This document shows positions 11,143-22,098 of a DNA stretch of 64,000 nt, piece after piece. Source of the stretch: Lunularia cruciata (Eukaryota > Streptophyta > Marchantiopsida > Lunulariales > Lunulariaceae); assembly GCA_948567375.1 (NCBI GenBank), contig CAOYZS010000005.1:1054001-1118000 (forward strand), given 5' to 3'. Both the position numbers and the translations under genes were made by a program. The notes beneath the pieces were generated by a model that saw only the letters and a list, made by a program, of their open reading frames with translations, was not told the DNA's origin and ran no database searches. The first letter of the stretch is position 1; every line of letters begins with the position of its first letter.

Positions 11143-12220
11143 TTCATCCCAAAGATAATTTTCTTTGCCTTCTTCGGCCATACAGGTGCAATCTGACCTC
11201 TCTATACACTTCTTCTCCTTTATTTTGAAAAAAAACAAAAAATGTGGGCACCACATTGCATATCCATTCTCCATCCTGAAGTCATCTACCCCACTCTTTG
11301 ATGCAAGCATTTTGCCCAATCTATTGCCTCTCCCGCAAACATTTGGTGAAAGAACGCTGCCTATTGCATAGTAACATAGGTGGTTTGCTCTGGCTTGAAC
11401 ATGGCCATCATCACGCTTACAATTCCTCTCCGCTTAGGGTCTCTATAACTATCCACCTTATACCTATTCTTAGTGCGGGGTTGATTGAATGACTTCCTAA
11501 CTTTGGTAGTTTCTTCTGAAGCATCACACTTCCGATAGAAGGTGGTACCTCCTACCTCTTTGGCTTCCCTTCCCAACACTACTCTCCAATCCGCCTCTGT
11601 CCATCAAGCGGGATTCCCTCTCTTCCCCTCATTCTTTGGCCCATCCTTGCAATTGCTTGTTGCAATTTCTACCATGAAACTTGGAAAACTGAAATTCCAG
11701 TTCCAAGCCAGGAACATGATACAAAGTCTCGTCAAGACTTTGATCCATGCTATTACTTCTAATCAACAAATTGCAAGCCCTCTCACCACACTCTGCTTGC
11801 TCACTTCTGGTGCCATTGTGTGCTTCCTCACTTTTCTCTTGTGGAAGATCATCCCCGAAATCCTAACCCACTCCTCTTCCTACGGATTTGCAATTTGCAT
11901 TACTTCAGGTCAACACTGAATAGGCACCGGGTAGCAGCTGGACATTGCTCCTTCTTCTTGCACATTGTGTAATTTTATAGTCCTATGCCAATCAGTCACT
12001 CTTCAATCACTATTGCTCTCAAATTTTTGATTTGGTGAAGTTGTTGCTTGTCACTATCAAGAAGTTCTTGATCTCGAGGTCATTACTTTCTTCCCTTATA
12101 CTTTCTTGATTACGCTGACTCAAAAGAAGTTTGTTACACGTTCTTTGGATCTGCTTGCGCCGCCCAATACGAAGTCTCTCTCTCTTTCCGTCTTCGTCTT
12201 TGGCTTCTTCTTTACGTCTG

Positions 12221-12240
12221 ACCCAAAGTCGACTTTGGGT
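12221..12240. promoter_or_regulatory. Perfect 20-bp palindrome in U3
   Basis: ACCCAAAGTCGACTTTGGGT is its own reverse complement. It lies about 175 bp inside the start of the minus-strand LTR 1718-12415 and corresponds to the 24-bp dyad of other LTRs with a 2-nt spacer. A dimeric factor-binding site or a transcript hairpin are both possible. Confidence 0.5.
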
Positions 12241-12758
12241 TTCATGCTGATAGGGTTAGTCCGAGTACTTTGCCTTATGACCCAAAGCCACATTACCTTG
12301 GGTTTCATCCCAAAGACTCTTTTCTTCACCTACTTTGGTCATATAGGCGCAATCCGACTTCTCTGTACACTTCTTCTTCTCCATTTTGAAAAAAACAAAA
12401 AATGTGAGTACCACATGTGGTTAGAAGAGAAAAGAGACGATGCAATGCAAACTACAAAAGAAATGCAAGATACAAAAAATTCATGCATGATAAGTAAATA
12501 AATTCCATTGCTGATTGGCAGGGAGATTTAGTGTTGTCGTATAATCATCACCAAATATTTTTTCTAAGCAAGTTGCACTTAAGGTGGATGGGGCATACCA
12601 AGTGATGCACATTTATGACAATGGCTCTTTTCAACTCAAAGACCTGGAAAGAAATCCCTTTGCCACTTGAGTGAATGGGTGGAGACTCAAAAATATTGGA
12701 CCGTGGACTTGGATATGTAAAGAAGAGAGAGTTGATGTTCATAAGGGTGCTCACATTT

Positions 12759-12771
12759 GAGGAAAGGGGTA
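12759..12771 (+). other. Polypurine tract of element A
   Basis: GAGGAAAGGGGTA ends exactly where the LTR begins (TGTGGTACCCAC at 12772). It follows the end of integrase on the same strand, as expected for a Ty3/gypsy plus-strand primer. It is key evidence that the gene-bearing repeat is an LTR. Confidence 0.85.
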
Positions 12772-13160
12772 TGTGGTACCCACTTTTTTTTGATTTTGAT
12801 AAGTTTTAAAGAAGAAGTGTATTGTTGAAGCCAAATTGCAACCTAATGAAAAAGAAAAGAGGAGAAGTGTGTGTTTGGAGTAGACCCAAAGAAGTCAATT
12901 TTGTTTCAAAGGAAAAAGGACTCAGATCAGACTTATTGAGTGGTAGATCCAAAGTAAGGTTATGTCATATCGGGGTGCTCAACCTGATCCAAAGAGATTG
13001 TAATAAATTTTCTTTGGGCCAACCAGTCAAGAAAGTACACTCAAGAAAATGGCTAGGTTGTGAGAAGGATAAAATTAAGAGTGACAAGAGTAGCATTTGC
13101 AAAAGGTGTGAGTCTGAAGTGAAGATTGATTGAAGAATGACCGCACATCATAACACTAAG

Positions 13161-13198
13161 GTTAAGGCTTTGTCAATGGGTTAAGGCTTTGTCAATGG
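13161..13198 (+). repeat. 19-bp perfect tandem duplication at the LTR-gene promoter
   Basis: Two exact copies of a 19-mer beginning GTTAAGGCTTTG, at 13161-13179 and 13180-13198, just upstream of the ATG at 13208. They occupy the place where other copies have TATAAAA (34 nt before ATG would be 13174); no TATA box is visible here. Confidence 0.85.
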
Positions 13199-13949
13199 CA
13201 ATCTAGAATGTCAAGAAGATATCATATTCCTCTTAGTAGTCATCCTAAAGGAATGAGAGTCACAAGGCTGAATAAGAGTTTAATTTACCAAAGACATGAG
13301 GGAGTTAGAAACACACATCCAAGAGAGGGGATAGTATTCCAACAACCTAGAATTTATGAGTGCATGATACCAAAGAAGGGAAGTATGAAGAGCTCCTCAC
13401 TCATGGTGAGAAGTCTAGCAATTTTGGAGGTTGGATGTAGTGGCAAGGATCAAAGTCATGAATAGACTTTGGACTACATTTTTGGCCTGGAATTGGAATT
13501 TGAGTTTTCTAGGATTCATTGCAGAGATAGATGCTAGTAATTGTGAGGATGGTCCCAAAGTAGAGACAATCTGGCTCAATGGATAGAGTCGGGTTGGAGA
13601 TTAGTCTTGGGGAAGGAAGTTGGGGATGTGGCCGGAGTTTCCTTCTTTTGGAAGGGTGAGTCTTCAAAAGAAATTGCAAAAGAGAGAAAATCCTTCAGCA
13701 CTCCTTGTACCAACAATGGTTATAAGGTGGATACCTATTGGAACTTGATAAAGTATTGGGCTATGATGGCAATGTTAAAACCTAAGTGAACCACATATGT
13801 CATGGAGAATCAGGCGGTAGTCTTCCATCAGATGTTTTGTGGTGCCCACATTTTTTGTTTTTTTCAAAATACAGATGAAGAAGTGTATAGAGAAGTCGGA
13901 TTGTGCTTGTATGGCCGAAGAAGGCAAAGAAAAGAGTCTTCGGGATGAA

Positions 13950-13973
13950 ACCCAAAGTAAAGTGACTTCGGGT
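13950..13973 (+). promoter_or_regulatory. U3 dyad-symmetry element
   Basis: ACCCAAAGT, AAAGTG spacer, ACTTCGGGT; 112 bp inside the LTR start. Confidence 0.5.
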
Positions 13974-14224
13974 CATAAGGCGAAGTACTCGGAAATGCCC
14001 TGTCAGCATACAACCCAAAGTAAGGAGTCTTCGTATCAATAGGAGCTCAACCTGAGGCGAAGTCTGTCTAACAACCTTTTGTCGGGGCAAGAAATTCAAG
14101 AAGGGACCGTTCAAATACCGGTGGCCCATATATGCAAAGTATGATTGACAATGACAAGTGCATGCAAGAGGTGTGATTTCTTGATAGAAACTCAAAGTGA
14201 AGAAAGATGAAGAAAGTGCAACTC

Positions 14225-14232
14225 TATAAAAA
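14225..14232 (+). promoter_or_regulatory. TATA box of the LTR gene
   Basis: TATAAAAA, 27 nt upstream of the ATG at 14252. The same 27-nt spacing occurs at 41062/41089 (plus) and 10868/10841, 21662/21635 and 58149/58122 (minus). Confidence 0.7.
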
Positions 14233-14251
14233 TTGAGCTCGTGACAAAGCA

Positions 14252-15181
14252 ATGTCGAGCAATTTTCCTTTGCCGTTGAGAAGTCATCTTGCAGGTGATT
14301 GTGGGAAGGGAAATAGAGTTGGAGATGCGCTAGTGTGTAAGGGAGAAGTCGCAAGAGTGAAACTGAGAGACAGTGAGAAAGTAGGAGAGATGGGAGGAGG
14401 AAAGAAGACTCCAAATTCGTAGTGAGGAATCATGCGATTCGGAGGTTAGATGTAATCGCAAGAATAGAAGTCTTGAGCCGACTTCAGATTACATTCTTGG
14501 CATGGAACTGGAATATTAGTTTTCTAGGGTTCATGACTGAGATCATTGAGAGCAAGTGTCTCGATGGACCCAAGGACGAAGGGAAGAGAGGAAATCCGGC
14601 TTGTTGGACAAAGTCGGATTGGAGATTAGTACTCGGGAAGGAAGCAGACTCGGAGCAAGGGGCCACGTTCTTGGGGAAGGGAGAGATAGCCCAAGAAACC
14701 CAAGAAGTGAGAGATGCATTCTCGTCAAAGTGGACGAAGAATGGGTACAAAGTTGAGAGCTACAAAGATCCTATCAAGAGGGGAATTGTGATTGCTCTGA
14801 TGGCAATCCTGAAGCCGGAGAGAACGACCTATGTGATGAAACACCAAGCGGTGTTCTTTCACAAATTTTTTGTAGGAGAGCCAATCAATTGGGTGAGGTA
14901 TTTCCATGGGAGAACGTGACAAATGGTGTGGAATCTGTGGGATAAATTTCCTCCACACTACATCGTGCTGTTTGCAGCTCATTTCTACCTCGGGTTGAAT
15001 TTGCTGAACTCGGCGGAGCAAACTCGGATGGTGTCGCATTTCCATCCTGATTTGAGAAGGGAAGTCGACATAGAGGAGCAGTAGTACATCCTACAAATTA
15101 GAAGCACTGGTAGTAGGAAGTAAAATAACTTTGGGTTCAGGTTTGAAAGCCGAAGAAGAAGTAGACATCGGATCGGATTAG
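14252..15181 (+). pseudogene. LTR gene with the linker and coiled coil deleted
   Basis: ATG at 14252, 27 nt after TATAAAAA (T at 14225). The start MSSNFPLPLRSHLAG is followed by a frameshift. 14422-14919 is open through VRNHAIRRLD-like sequence, WNWNISFLGFMTEI, DWRLVLGKEAD, GYKVESYKDPIKRG and KHQAVFFHKFF. After HPDLRREVDIEEQ and QIRSTG (about 15105) it jumps straight to the C-terminal tail, so acidic linker and coiled coil are lost. It ends with the GSD-TAG terminus at 15181. TGA near 14917 replaces a conserved arginine. Confidence 0.85.
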
Positions 15182-18100
15182 TAACAGTTTTGAGATATGA
15201 AGAGGCAGATATGAAGACGTGCATTGTCATTTTGGATCTGCAGGTTAGAAGAGTTGTTGTAGAATAGTATAGTTGTTAGAACTATCGATTGATTCACTAT
15301 TTAAGAGTGGCATTCACAGTTAGATGTTGTTCAGTGCTCATTATTTCTGAGAATAGATAAAGTTAAGTGCTACGAAGTAGTGCTCGTCGCTTAAGCTTGA
15401 CTTCGAGTATCAATGTTGTACTTGTGTTTGTGAGTGTGTGAAGAAATTCAAAGTGTAAGTCAGTGTGCTTGTTGGCTGTTGGATTCCACAACCTTGATCT
15501 TCATTCTGTGTGTTTGATCCTGAGTGAAGTGCAATCAAAGCAATGCCTTGACAGATCTGAGATGAATTATAGTGTTGGTAGTATTTTGCATTTGTGAGTG
15601 CAATGCGAAGTTGATGTGAAGCAATTTTGATCGAGGAAGTTGTGCCTTCAGTGGAGGGGGTGAACACAATTCTGAGGCAAAGTTGTTTTACAGTGAAGTG
15701 CCATTTTCAGGAGAGCCTGAATCATCATAATCAAGATTGTTTGGAAAGAATTGAAGGAGTTGTGATTATGGAGTGCTAATTTGTGACAAGATTGCGAGTC
15801 TATGCTTGTTACTCTCTTTTGGGTGTGGTTTCTACCTGAGAGACTAAAGACAAACTCAAGAAGAACTGAAATTGTTACTTTGCTTTGTATTTGGAAATTT
15901 CTGACTCGTATCTCTGCGGGAACAAACTTTACTTACCCAATTACCACAAAAGTGATATTTGCCGGGTTGTCACATGTTTGCAAGAGAAAAGGTGAATTGG
16001 GCAAAGTGCTTATACCAATGAATATGACCATAATTGTAAATTGGAGGATGGATTTGCCACACCACTACTTTTGTAGCACATGTTTATTTGGGTTTAACCC
16101 TGCTGACTTTGTAGGAGAAACAGCAAATGGTTTCTCATTTCTACCCAGATCTGCATCAAGAGATGGATGCAAAGAAGCAACAGTATATCATGCAAATAGA
16201 AGGGAGCAATGAACACTTTGCCATGATGGGACAGAAGAAGGTAGTGGCAGTGATTATTCTGAAGATGAAGAAGTGGAATAGTCCCAAAGAGGTGTTGTCA
16301 CCCATTTTGCCATGAAAGACAAGGACATTGAACCCAAGAGGTGAGGTATCGGTGGTGGGAGTAGAGTTTGAAGGCGAGATTGAGCCAATGGAGATGACTT
16401 CGTATAGGAAGAAGAAGATTAAGTCACATTGGAGAGTAGAGAGTCAAGCAGTGGGAGTGATGGAGAACCCAAAGTTCAGCAGTTGGTGGATAAAATGGCT
16501 GAAGAAGATGAGGAGTTCCATGTGGCGATTGATTGTATGGAAGGTAGAGATGCCTATGTTTGGAATTGCCTATAGTAAAGATGGAGGAAGAGCCAAGGTT
16601 GGTGTTCCAAAGGGGAGTAAGGTCAAAGAAAGGATTGTAGACTGCAAATGTAGGATCGGGTCAAGTGAAGGAAGAAGAAGGCAACTAAAAGAGTGCAATG
16701 TGAAGATACAAAGATCACAACATTGGAGTAAAGCACCGAGGGAGGACTCACCTATCAAACCTTTTCCTTTGAGGTTGGAAATTCAAGAAGGTTATGCACA
16801 CAAAAATGGCTGGCCTATGAACGGGAGGAAATTGATAGTGATAGGAGCATGAAGAAGGTGTGATTTCTTGGTAGAAACTCAAAGTGAAGAAAGACGAAGG
16901 AAGCATGTCACTATAAGATTTGGGCTAGAGACAAAGTGATGACAAGTAATTTTTCATCGCCATAAGGAGTCGTCCTATGGGAGATCATGGGAAAGGAAGT
17001 GTAGTAGAAGATGCACTGGTGTGTCAAGAGGAAGTCGGGAGAGTTAGTCCAAGAATCCTCGTAAGAGTATAACCCAAGGTAAGGAGGAGAGAAAAGTACT
17101 ACAAGTAGATGCAGTAGTACAGAACCAAGTGATCAAAGACTTGAAGAGAAATAGGAAGTAGAGAGTGAGTTATAGAACAGAATGTCATAGCAAGGGAGAG
17201 ATAGATAGCGGAGTATGAAATCTTGAAATAGCAATTTGCTGATTCATGGTTAGAAATTATTCATGCTATGGCAAGAGTAGCAAAGAAGGAGCAAGAGCTT
17301 GATAGAGTGATGCAGAATGTAGAAGAGAAGAAGCAACTCTAGCAAAGAGAGTTGACAGTGAGATGTAAAGAAGCAGAGCAATTGCATGAGTTACTTCATA
17401 ATTTGGAAGAGAAGATTGTCAGAAGGAGAAGGAAAAGGAGACGGTGAAAGCCAAATTTGAGGCTGAATTGGCAATGTATAAAGAAGATTGGCAGGCAGAT
17501 CGAGAATGTGAGAGAAGGATGAGACTTGAGCCATTGAAGGAGATTGTTACAAAGATGAATGCAATGTTGAGTATAGAAGCCAGCGTTAGGATTGAAAACA
17601 AGATTGCTCGAGTTGAAGTTGTTGGTGTAGGAGATGAGAAGGAGAAATGCAAAGGATGAAGATTTAAATGCCTTGCTTATTAGTCTCAGAACTCTTGTAG
17701 ATAGGAAGATACTGGAAGTAGAAGACAATATCACAATTAGATTAGATTTAGTAAAGTTGGAGATAGATAAACTTTGGAAGGATGTACTAGCGAAGCCCGA
17801 AGTAAATGAAGTAGGAGTATAGATATCTTCGGAGTTACCATTGGAGATTTTAGAGAAGAGTGGGTCGAGAGATAGAGATTTAGAAGGATTACCTATGATA
17901 GGAATTGTAGATCAGAAAGAAGAAGTGTTAGAATTGGTAGAGGAATTAGTAGTTGTGAAACCCGAGGCTAGAGTAGTGTGTGAAGTTACTTCGGGATTGG
18001 AAGCCAAGGAAGAGGTAGACATTGGATTGGAGTAGTAATAGTTTAAAGATTTGAAGAGGCAGATATGAAGAGGTGGTTTGTCATTTTGGATCTGTAGGCA

Positions 18101-18789
18101 AGAAGAGTTGTAAGGAAGGTGGTACATAAGGTAGATAATTGACTATTGCTTTAGTATTTAAGGGGAGCATTTGCAATGATATGTTGCTCAATATTCATTT
18201 TTATGAGAATAGATAAAGCAAAGTGTTGATTTCCGTGCTCGTTGCTTAAGCTTGATTCCGAGTATCAACTTTGTGATTGTAATTGTGAGTGTGTGGAACA
18301 TCTTGAAATGCAAATCAGTGTGCTTGTTGGATGTTGGATTCTGTAGCGTTGATATTCATTTTGTGTGTTGGGTTGTGAGTGAAGTGAAATTGAAGCAATG
18401 CCTTGATAGATCTGAGAGGAATTGTAGTGTTAGTAGTATTCTGCATTTGTGAGTGCAATTGTAATGTTGATGTGAAGCAATTTTGATCAAGGAAGTTGTG
18501 CCTTCAATGGAAGGGTGGAACACAATTCTAAGGTAAGGTCATTTTACTGTGAAGTGCCATTTTCAAGAGAATCTAAATCATCACAATCAAGATTGTTTGG
18601 AAAGATTTGATGGAGTTGTGATTATATGTGACAAATTGTTGTGACGAGACTACGAATCAGTGCTTGTTACTCTCTTCTGGGTGTGGTTTCTACTTGAGAG
18701 ATTAAAGATACAACCAAGAAGAACTACATTGTGACATTTGACTTTGTATTTGGACATTTCTGACCAGTATCTCTATGGGAATGAAATTT

Positions 18790-21700
18790 TGTGACAACTT
18801 GACAAATATCACTTTTGCGGTAATTGGGTAAGTAAAGTTTGTTCCCATAGAGATATGAGTCAGAATTGGTCAAATAGGAAGCATGTAGTAACAATGTAGT
18901 TCTTCTTGAGTTCTTCTTTAGTCTCTCAGGTAGAAATCACACCCAGAAGAGAGTAACAAGCACTGACTCGTAGTCTTGTCACAAATTCACACTCCTTAAT
19001 CACAACTCCATCAATTCTTTCCAAACAATCTTGATTGTGATGATTCAGGCTCTCCCGAAAACAGTACTTCACTGCAAAATGACTTTGCCTCGGAATTGTG
19101 TTCCAGCCCTCCACTAAAGGCACAACTTCCTTGATCAAAATTGATTCACATCAACCTCGCACTGCACTCACAAATGCAGAATACTACCAACACTACAATT
19201 CCTCTCAAATCTGTCAAGGCATTGCTCCGATTGCACTTCACTCAAGATCAAACACACAGAATGAAGATCAAGGCTGTGGAATCCAACATCCAACAAACAC
19301 ACTGACTTGCACTTCAAATTTCTCCACACACTCACAAACACAAGTACAACGTTGATACTCGGAATCAAGCTCAAGCGACAAGCACTGCTTCATAGCACTT
19401 CACTTTATCTATTCTCAGAAATAATGAGCACTGAACAACATGATACTATGAATGCCACTCTTAAATAGTGAATCAATTGACAGTTCTAACAACTATACCG
19501 TTCTACAACAACTCTTCTAACCTGTAGATCCAAAATGACAATGCACCTCTTCATTACTACCTCTTCAAATCTCAAAACTGTTACTAATCTGATCCAATGT
19601 CTACTTCTTCCTCAGATTTCAAACCCGAACCCAAAGTAATCTTACTTCCTACTACATTTTCCTTGGGTCTTGTATGTTCCTCTTCTTCTACCAGATCCAA
19701 CAATTCTCTTTCATGATCTGAAATTGCACTAGTGGGTAATCTATCTAACTCCTTATCTCTCGACCCACTCTTCTCTAATGTCTCCACCATAATTCCGAAG
19801 ACATTTGTACTCTTATGTTATCTACTTCGGGTTTTGCTCTAACGTCCTTCCGAAGCTTCTCTATCTCTATTTTCACTAAGTCTAATCTGATTGCAATATT
19901 GTCTTATACTTCTAAGATCTTCCTATCTACACGAGTTCTGAGACTAATCAACAAAGCATTCATATCGGTGTCTTTCACCTGTCTCTGCCTCGTCTCCTGC
20001 ACCAACAACTTCAACTCGTGCAATCTCGTTTCTTCAATTTGAACGCTGGCCTCTATACTCAACATCGCATTCATCCTGCGGACAATCTCCTTCAACGGCT
20101 CCAATCTCATCTTTCTCTCTCGTTCACGATCTGCAAGCTAGTCCTCCTTGTACATCACCAACTCCTCTTTGAACTCGGCTTTCACCGTCTCCTTCTCCTT
20201 CTCCTTCTGTACAACCTCCTCCTCCTGATTACAAAGTAACTCTTGTAATTGTTCTTCTTCTCTATATCTCATTGTTAACTCCCATTGCCACAATTGTTTC
20301 TTCTCTTCCATCACTCTATCAAGCTCTTGCTCTTTCTCTGCTACCCTCGCCATAGCATGGATAATTTCTAATCGTGAATCAGCAAACTGCTGCTTCAAGA
20401 TCTTGTATTCCGTTACTTGTCTCTCCCTTGCTATGTCACTCTTCTTAACAAGATCTTCTCGATAAATCACTTCTCTCTTCAGGTCTTCAATTACTTGACT
20501 TCTCTCTACTGCCTCCGCTTGCAGTACTTCCCTTTCCTCCTCACCTCGGGTTACACTCTTCTTCAACTCCGAGTTTTCTTCTTCTAATCGTGCTAATACC
20601 TGCAACACAGTCTTCACCTCTAGACATCTCGACTGCATCTCCCTCTTCTTGTGCTCCAACTTCACAAACAACGGGCACACAATTTCCTGCAGGTACTCCA
20701 CTCCATTTCTTGCACCTACTTCTTCCTGCATAGAAATCTCCTTCCTTACCTCTTCTTCACCCGATACTCGCCTTCTCCTCTACAGTCTTCATATCGGAAT
20801 TGATGCCTCACTTCCCGAGCTTTCTCCTACCTCTTCCTTCACTTTACTCGGCCCCGCTTCACACTTCGCCTTACGTCTTGAGCAAACTCCTTGCTGTACT
20901 ACGATCTTCTTTTCTTCGGGCACAGTTACTTCGTCTTCCAACTGTGCGTTGTCTTTGGCCTCCATCTCGGCTTGCACTTCTTCTTCTTTGTATTCATCAG
21001 CCACCGGTACCGATGTCATATATCCCCCTTTATCACTATTGCTGCTTGTATCTCCACTCTGCAGCGTAAGTTCAGGCTCCTCCTTGTGTTCCAAGTCTTC
21101 AGTTTTGAGCTCGGCATCTCCTTCTGAGTCTTCATCCTTTGACTCAATTACCACCATACCTTGCCTCGGGTTGCCTCTCTGCATCTTCTGAGGTTTCTTG
21201 AGGCCTTCGGCTTCACCTTGCCGACCCCTCTTCTTTGTCATCGGAGTAGTCGCTTCTATCTCCATGCTCTTACCCGTCTTAGTGTAGTACTCATCCGTGC
21301 TCCGGATTTGAAGAATGTACTATTGTTCCTCCACATCGACTTCTCTTCTCAAGTCGGGATGGAAGTGAGACACCATTCTGTTTCACTCTGCCGAATTGAG
21401 CAAATTCAACCCGAGGTAGAAATGTGCTGCAAATGGCACGATGTAGTGTGGAGGCGACTTATCTCGCAAATTCCACACCATCTGTCTTGTCCTCCCATCT
21501 CTTCTACTTTCTCACTCTCTCTCAATTTCACTCTTGTGACTTCTCCCTTGTGCACTAACACAATTCCAACTCTATTTCCTTCCGCTGATCACCTACAAGA
21601 CGACTTATCAACGGCGAAGGAAAATTACTCAACATTTTGTCGTTGCAAGCTCGATTTTTATAAAGTTGCGCTTCTTCGTCTTTTGTCACTTTGAGTTTCT

Positions 21701-22049
21701 ACCGAGAAATCACACCTCCGGCATGCACCTGTCACTGTCAATCAACCTTCGTGCGTATGGGCCGCTAGTTTTTAAACGGTCCCTTCTTGAATTTCTTGCC
21801 CCGACGAAAGGTTGTTAGACTATCTTCACCTCAGGTTGAGCTCCTCCCGATACGAAGACAATTTACTTCGGGTTGTATGCTAATAGGGCATTTCCGAGTA
21901 GTTCGCCTTATGACCTGAAGTCACTTTACTTTGGGTTTCATCCCGAAGACTCTTTTCTTTGCCTTCTTCGGCCATACAGGCGCAATCCGACTTCTCTACA
22001 CACTTTCTCTCCTTTATTTTGGAAAAAAACAAAAAATGTGGGCACCACA
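18790..22049 (-). mobile_element. Solo LTR (minus), TSD AATTT
   Basis: Starts TGTGGTGCCCACA at 22049, ends at 18790 (degenerate AAGTTGTCACA). AATTT flanks it at 18785-18789 and 22050-22054; joining the flanks restores the 3' end of element A's LTR. Length 3260 bp, short because about 0.5 kb of the N-terminal gene region is deleted. It carries the U3 dyad at 21913-21936. Confidence 0.95.
19584..21635 (-). pseudogene. LTR gene lacking most of its N-terminal domain
   Basis: ATG at 21635, 27 nt after the TATA box (T at 21662). After the first ~40 codons the sequence jumps near 21500 from the leader (ESEKVEEMGG-like) to GRTRQMVWN-like sequence. The breakpoint lies in a shared CTCCCAT-like word, consistent with deletion between short direct repeats. 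Downstream are NLRDKSPPHY, the acidic linker with GMVVIESKDEDSEG (about 21150), CEAGPSKVKEE, a 197-codon open coiled-coil stretch (20138-20731), ELKLLVQETRQRQ and a tail ending EEVDIGSD at 19584. Confidence 0.83.
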
Positions 22050-22098
22050 AATTTACTTACCTTATTACCACAAAAGTGATATTTTCCGGGTTGTCACA

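Larger units (their letters stand above)
7494..11255 (-). mobile_element. Solo LTR (minus), imperfect TSD TAGCA/TTGCA
   Basis: Complete 3762-bp LTR inserted in the LTR gene of the 1718-12415 copy. It begins TGTGGTGCCCACA at 11255 and ends GGGTTGTCACA at 7494. Flanking 5-mers are TAGCA (7489-7493) and TTGCA (11256-11260), one mismatch, probably a later mutation. It carries a well-preserved LTR gene and the U3 dyad at 11119-11142. Confidence 0.9.
6198..11945 (-). pseudogene. LTR gene of the 1718-12415 LTR, split by a nested LTR and lacking most of the coiled coil
   Basis: Start at 11945 (ATG, first residues MSSCYPVP), 34 nt after the T of a TATAAAA box whose T is at 11979. The N-terminal half runs to 11261, is interrupted by the LTR at 7494-11255, then resumes at 7493 with the LPHYFVPFVAHFYFGLNLL block. 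The acidic linker follows, and the C-terminal tail ends EEVDIGSD at 6198. Net length is about 2.0 kb rather than 2.55 kb because most of the coiled coil is missing between about 6780 and 6900. In-frame stops are present, including TAG at a conserved tryptophan before position 11579. Confidence 0.8.
1718..12415 (-). mobile_element. Solo LTR (minus) with 5-bp TSD, carrying two nested solo LTRs
   Basis: Starts on the minus strand with TGTGGTACTCACA at 12415 and ends GGGTTGTCACA at 1718. Target duplication TGTGG occurs at 1713-1717 and 12416-12420 and restores the element A integrase frame. Removing the LTRs at 2184-5874 and 7494-11255 with their duplications leaves about 3.2 kb. It carries the LTR gene (6198-11945, minus) and the usual tail; a 20-bp perfect palindrome lies at 12221-12240. 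Confidence 0.93.
941..12771 (+). pseudogene. Integrase of element A (Ty3/gypsy), interrupted by a solo LTR
   Basis: Two segments, 941-1717 and 12421-12771, are one integrase split by the solo LTR at 1718-12415. Visible parts: the zinc-binding half (HYALKN, then CDAYQR at about 1063), the catalytic core around CPLELVSD (about 1330) and YNPKPNGPTEKENG (about 1428-1475), and the C-terminal segment after the insertion (EEKRDDAMQTTKE at about 12425). The second zinc cysteine is tyrosine (CDAY), as in the other copies here. Stops and frameshifts are present (for example near 1157), so it is dead. It runs into a polypurine tract and the 3' LTR at 12772. Confidence 0.8.
13838..15974 (+). mobile_element. 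Internally deleted solo LTR (plus), TSD TGTTT
   Basis: Starts TGTGGTGCCCACA, ends GGGTTGTCACA; TGTTT flanks it at 13833-13837 and 15975-15979. It is only 2137 bp because about 1.6 kb of its gene is missing. U3, TATA box (14225-14232), gene start, TATTTAAG (15298-15305) and tail are all present. Confidence 0.95.
13208..18035 (+). pseudogene. LTR gene of element A's 3' LTR, split by a nested LTR
   Basis: ATG at 13208 with MSRRYHIPLSSHP, matching the conserved start. The N-terminal part runs to QAVVFHQMF at 13837. The plus-strand LTR 13838-15974 intervenes, and the gene resumes at 15975 in the next codons (CKRKGE, then GELGKVL in another frame). It continues through the HYF block, acidic linker (about 16230-16700), a shortened region around 17040-17100, the coiled coil (about 17200-17560) and the tail ending EEVDIGLE with TAG at 18035. 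Many frameshifts and stops mark it as older than the solo LTRs inside it. Confidence 0.75.
12772..22098 (+). mobile_element. 3' LTR of element A with two nested solo LTRs
   Basis: Starts immediately after the polypurine tract and ends GGGTTGTCACA at 22098. The LTRs at 13838-15974 (plus) and 18790-22049 (minus) are inserted in it; without them and their duplications about 3.9 kb remain. AATGA (22099-22103) follows the end; the left duplication would be outside the window. It lies inside another LTR copy whose gene resumes at 22099. Confidence 0.88.

Noticed and set aside
13838-15974. Gene-bearing repeat as a DNA transposon with imperfect terminal inverted repeats
   Set aside because: The ends are TG...CA with 5-bp duplications, the repeat follows integrase and a polypurine tract at three places, and it occurs twice around gag-pol. 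An LTR explains all of this.
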